From positions 1 to 7,932 of the forward strand of contig JAJYBQ010000109.1 in the NCBI GenBank assembly GCA_021778935.1: 7,932 nt of DNA, written 5' to 3'. Positions 6,038-7,932 of the stretch are shown here, piece by piece. Both the position numbers and the translations under genes were made by a program. Position 1 is the stretch's first letter. Each line of letters opens with the position of its first letter. Below the pieces are notes generated by a model. That model saw only the letters and a program-made list of their open reading frames with translations, was not told the DNA's origin and ran no database searches. Origin of the DNA: Pseudomonadota bacterium (lineage in GTDB: Bacteria; Pseudomonadota; Gammaproteobacteria; Burkholderiales; Burkholderiaceae).

Positions 6038-7531
6038 ATGATCGGCACCTACGCCAACCCGTTCCAGACGAGCTTTCTCTCCAATTACACGACGAACACC
6101 TCGGGTAGCGGATCGCTGATGTCGACGGGGGTGATCAACGTCAGCCAGCTCGTCACGCAGCTGATGAACGCCCAGTCGCAGCCGTTGACCGCGCTGCAGA
6201 ACCAGCTCTCCGGCATCCAGACGACGCTGAGCGCCTACGGTCAACTGCAAGGCGCCGTTTCCTCGCTCCAGACGGCGGCGCAGACGCTGAGCAACCCGTC
6301 GTCCTTCCAGGCCGCGCAGGCGACGGTGACCGGTACGGGCGTGACGGCTGCGGTCACCGGGACCCCGGCGCCCGCCAACTACTCGATCGGCATTTCGTCG
6401 ATCGCGCAGTCGCAGTCGGTTTTCTCTGCGCCGGTTTCGGATCCCACGGCGCTGACCATGGGCACCGGGACGCTGACGATCCAGATGGGAAGCCTGAGCG
6501 GCAGTACCTTCACGGGCAGCGGCAGCGCAATCAATGTCTCGATCACGTCGAGCAACGACAGCCTGAACGGGATTGCCGCGGCGATCAACGCCGCGGCGGC
6601 GGGTTCCGTGAATGCGTCGGTGGTGACCGACGCCAGCGGCAGCCGGCTCGTGGTGAGCGCCGCCAATACCGGGTTGTCGAACGCGTTCTCGGTGACCAGC
6701 ACGGGGGCGAGCGGCAGCGGCCTGGCCGGCATCGCGTTCAATCCGGCATCGCCCGGATCGACGCCATCGTCGACCGCGATGGGGGAGAGTCAGGCGGCGG
6801 CCAACGCCAATTTCACCGTCAACGGGCTGGCGTTGTCCTCGGCCTCGAATACCGTGACGTCCGCGATTCAGGGCGTGACGCTCAGTCTCACCCAACCGAC
6901 CCCATCCGGAGCACCGGCGCAGGTCGCGATCGGCAGCAACCAGACGGCGATCACCAATTCGGTCGCGCAGTTTCTTTCGGCGTACAACAACTACGTCGCC
7001 ACCAACAACAGCCTGACCGCCTATAACTCGCAATCAAACACCGCGTCGGTGCTGACGGGAGATCCCACCGCGATGCAGACGAACAATTCCCTGCAGGCGA
7101 TCATGAGCTCCGCGACGACGGCCGGCGGCAGCAGCAGCTACGCCTACCTGGCCCAGATCGGCGTGACGTTCAATTCGGACGGAACCGTGGCGCTCAATCA
7201 AGCGCAGTTCCAGTCCGCGTTGTCGGCCAACCCGTCGGCGGTGAGTGCGATGTTCACGCAGGGCGGGGCCGGGTCGAGCGGCGGATTCGCGTTTCAGGTG
7301 GCGAGCCTGGCAACGCAGCTGGTCGGTCCGAATGGCGCGATCGGCAGCGCGGAAAGCGCGGCCAACAACCAGATCACGAACCTCAATTCGCAGATCACGA
7401 CGGAGCAGAGCATGCTGGCACAGATCAAGCAGAACCTGATCGGGCAGTACAGCCAGTTGAACGCGAATCTGGTGCAGGCGCAGCAGACCCAGGCGTCGCT
7501 CTACACGCAACTCGCGGCGCTGCCGGGTTGA
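6038..7531 (+). CDS. fliD: FliD, flagellar filament cap protein, nearly devoid of charged residues
   Basis: FliD (HAP2) forms the cap at the filament tip under which flagellin folds and polymerises. At 497 residues it is close to the usual length (E. coli 468). The N-terminal D0/D1 region is recognisable from about residue 30 (GVINVSQLVTQLMNAQSQPL, then LSAYGQLQGAVSSLQTAAQ). The central region has the FTVNGLALSSASNTVTSAI and GVTLSLTQP motifs, and the tail is a Gln-rich helix ending YTQLAALPG. The first 25 or so residues are an extension relative to many homologues. The ATG at 6038 is preferred because GGGGGA (6025-6030) sits 7 bases upstream; the internal Met28 has no such site. Only ten residues are charged: D135, D174, D198, R203, E250, D342, D381, E439, E456 and K464. 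It has no Cys, His or Trp. It is likely co-transcribed with flaG. Confidence 0.95.
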   Translation: MIGTYANPFQTSFLSNYTTNTSGSGSLMSTGVINVSQLVTQLMNAQSQPLTALQNQLSGIQTTLSAYGQLQGAVSSLQTAAQTLSNPSSFQAAQATVTGTGVTAAVTGTPAPANYSIGISSIAQSQSVFSAPVSDPTALTMGTGTLTIQMGSLSGSTFTGSGSAINVSITSSNDSLNGIAAAINAAAAGSVNASVVTDASGSRLVVSAANTGLSNAFSVTSTGASGSGLAGIAFNPASPGSTPSSTAMGESQAAANANFTVNGLALSSASNTVTSAIQGVTLSLTQPTPSGAPAQVAIGSNQTAITNSVAQFLSAYNNYVATNNSLTAYNSQSNTASVLTGDPTAMQTNNSLQAIMSSATTAGGSSSYAYLAQIGVTFNSDGTVALNQAQFQSALSANPSAVSAMFTQGGAGSSGGFAFQVASLATQLVGPNGAIGSAESAANNQITNLNSQITTEQSMLAQIKQNLIGQYSQLNANLVQAQQTQASLYTQLAALPG

Positions 7532-7572
7532 TGCGAAGGCCCCAAAACATCAGGACAACTCGTTCGACCTCC

Positions 7573-7599
7573 TCAACGTCGTTCCGGAAATGCCGATAA
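7573..7599 (+). promoter_or_regulatory. Probable sigma-28 (FliA) promoter of fliS
   Basis: The -10 element GCCGATAA (7592-7599) is identical to the sigma-28 consensus. Eleven bases upstream lies TCAACGTC (7573-7580), a weak -35 matching four of eight positions. It lies in the 102-bp fliD-fliS gap, with a predicted start near 7606 and a leader of about 28 nucleotides. Confidence 0.6.
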
Positions 7600-7633
7600 G
7601 GGGTTTGGGAGCATCGACAACCCGGAGGAAATC

Positions 7634-7932
7634 ATGAACCGATTCGGCGCCAGTCTCTACAAGAAAACGAGCGTGGACGGGGAGATCTTCGCCGCCCATC
7701 CGCACAAGCTGATCCTGTTGCTGTTCGACGGCGCCCTGGCGTCGATGAATCATGCCAAAGGCTGCATCGCGCAGCGTGACGTTCCCGGCAAGGTCCGCTA
7801 TATCACGCACGCAATGCGCATCGTCCAGATGGGGTTGCGCGCCAGCATCGATCGCAAGCACGATCCGGCGTTCGCCGACCGGCTGATCGAGTTGTACGAC
7901 TATGTTTCCTATCGCCTGTTGCACTCCAATAT
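7634..7932 (+). CDS. fliS: FliS, flagellin export chaperone (partial, cut by window end)
   Basis: FliS binds the disordered C-terminus of flagellin in the cytoplasm, preventing early polymerisation and delivering it to the export gate. The visible 99 codons (family about 130) run off the right edge with no stop. The family pattern is clear: YKKTSVDG near the N-terminus, AHPHKLILLLFDGALASMNHAK (about 21-42), GLRASID (about 67-73) and ELYDYVSYRLLHSN at the end of the window. Charge is ordinary. A GGAGG ribosome binding site (7624-7628) lies 5 bases before the ATG. It may be expressed both from flaG-fliD readthrough and from its own sigma-28 promoter. The missing part should hold the last helices. 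Confidence 0.95.
   Translation, partial: MNRFGASLYKKTSVDGEIFAAHPHKLILLLFDGALASMNHAKGCIAQRDVPGKVRYITHAMRIVQMGLRASIDRKHDPAFADRLIELYDYVSYRLLHSN

Noticed and set aside
5984..7033. Long open frame on the minus strand opposite fliD
   Set aside because: Composition is a shadow of fliD codons (Arg/Gly-rich), with no family resemblance; fliD itself is certain.
7601..7623. GGGTT/AACCC inverted repeat just before the fliS ribosome binding site
   Set aside because: A 5-bp stem with a 13-base loop is expected by chance and is not supported as a riboswitch or attenuator.

Overview
The window is a flagellar motility locus from a high-GC proteobacterium, most likely a betaproteobacterium. The evidence is the FlhD/FlhC master regulator pair (instead of FleQ or CtrA-type control) together with CheZ, a combination found in Beta- and Gammaproteobacteria, and an flhDC-motAB arrangement familiar from Burkholderiales and enterics. 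No genus can be named from the sequence. There are ten genes, two strong intrinsic terminators and three sigma-28 (FliA) type promoters. No RNA gene, insertion sequence or CRISPR array was seen, and no stretch longer than 300 bases lacks a gene.

Layout. The left half reads on the minus strand, from about 4362 down to 51: flhD, flhC, an intrinsic terminator (3380-3405), then motA, motB, cheY and cheZ. The right half reads on the plus strand from a divergent 254-bp control region (4363-4616): fliC with its own sigma-28 promoter and terminator, then flaG-fliD behind a second sigma-28 promoter, then fliS (cut by the window edge) behind a probable third.

How the genes work together. FlhDC would switch on the class 2 flagellar genes, including fliA elsewhere in the genome. 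FliA would then read the fliC, flaG-fliD and fliS promoters. MotA/MotB are the stator ion channel, CheY is the signal to the motor switch and CheZ dephosphorylates it. FliC is the filament subunit, FliS its chaperone, FliD the filament cap, and FlaG a filament-length-related cytoplasmic protein.

Most notable. The system is a familiar one, and I found no undescribed gene system. The oddest signal is in the proteins assembled outside the cell: FliD has only 10 charged residues in 497 (none in the first 134) and FliC 18 in 278, while their cytoplasmic and periplasmic neighbours have ordinary charge. Charged positions common in these families are largely replaced by Gln, Asn, Ala or Ser. This suggests adaptation of the filament surface and core to an unusual exterior, possibly low pH. 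Two regulatory features also stand out: a perfect 7-bp inverted repeat between flhD and fliC, and a GC-rich dispersed repeat in the motA-motB gap that covers most of the motB ribosome binding site.
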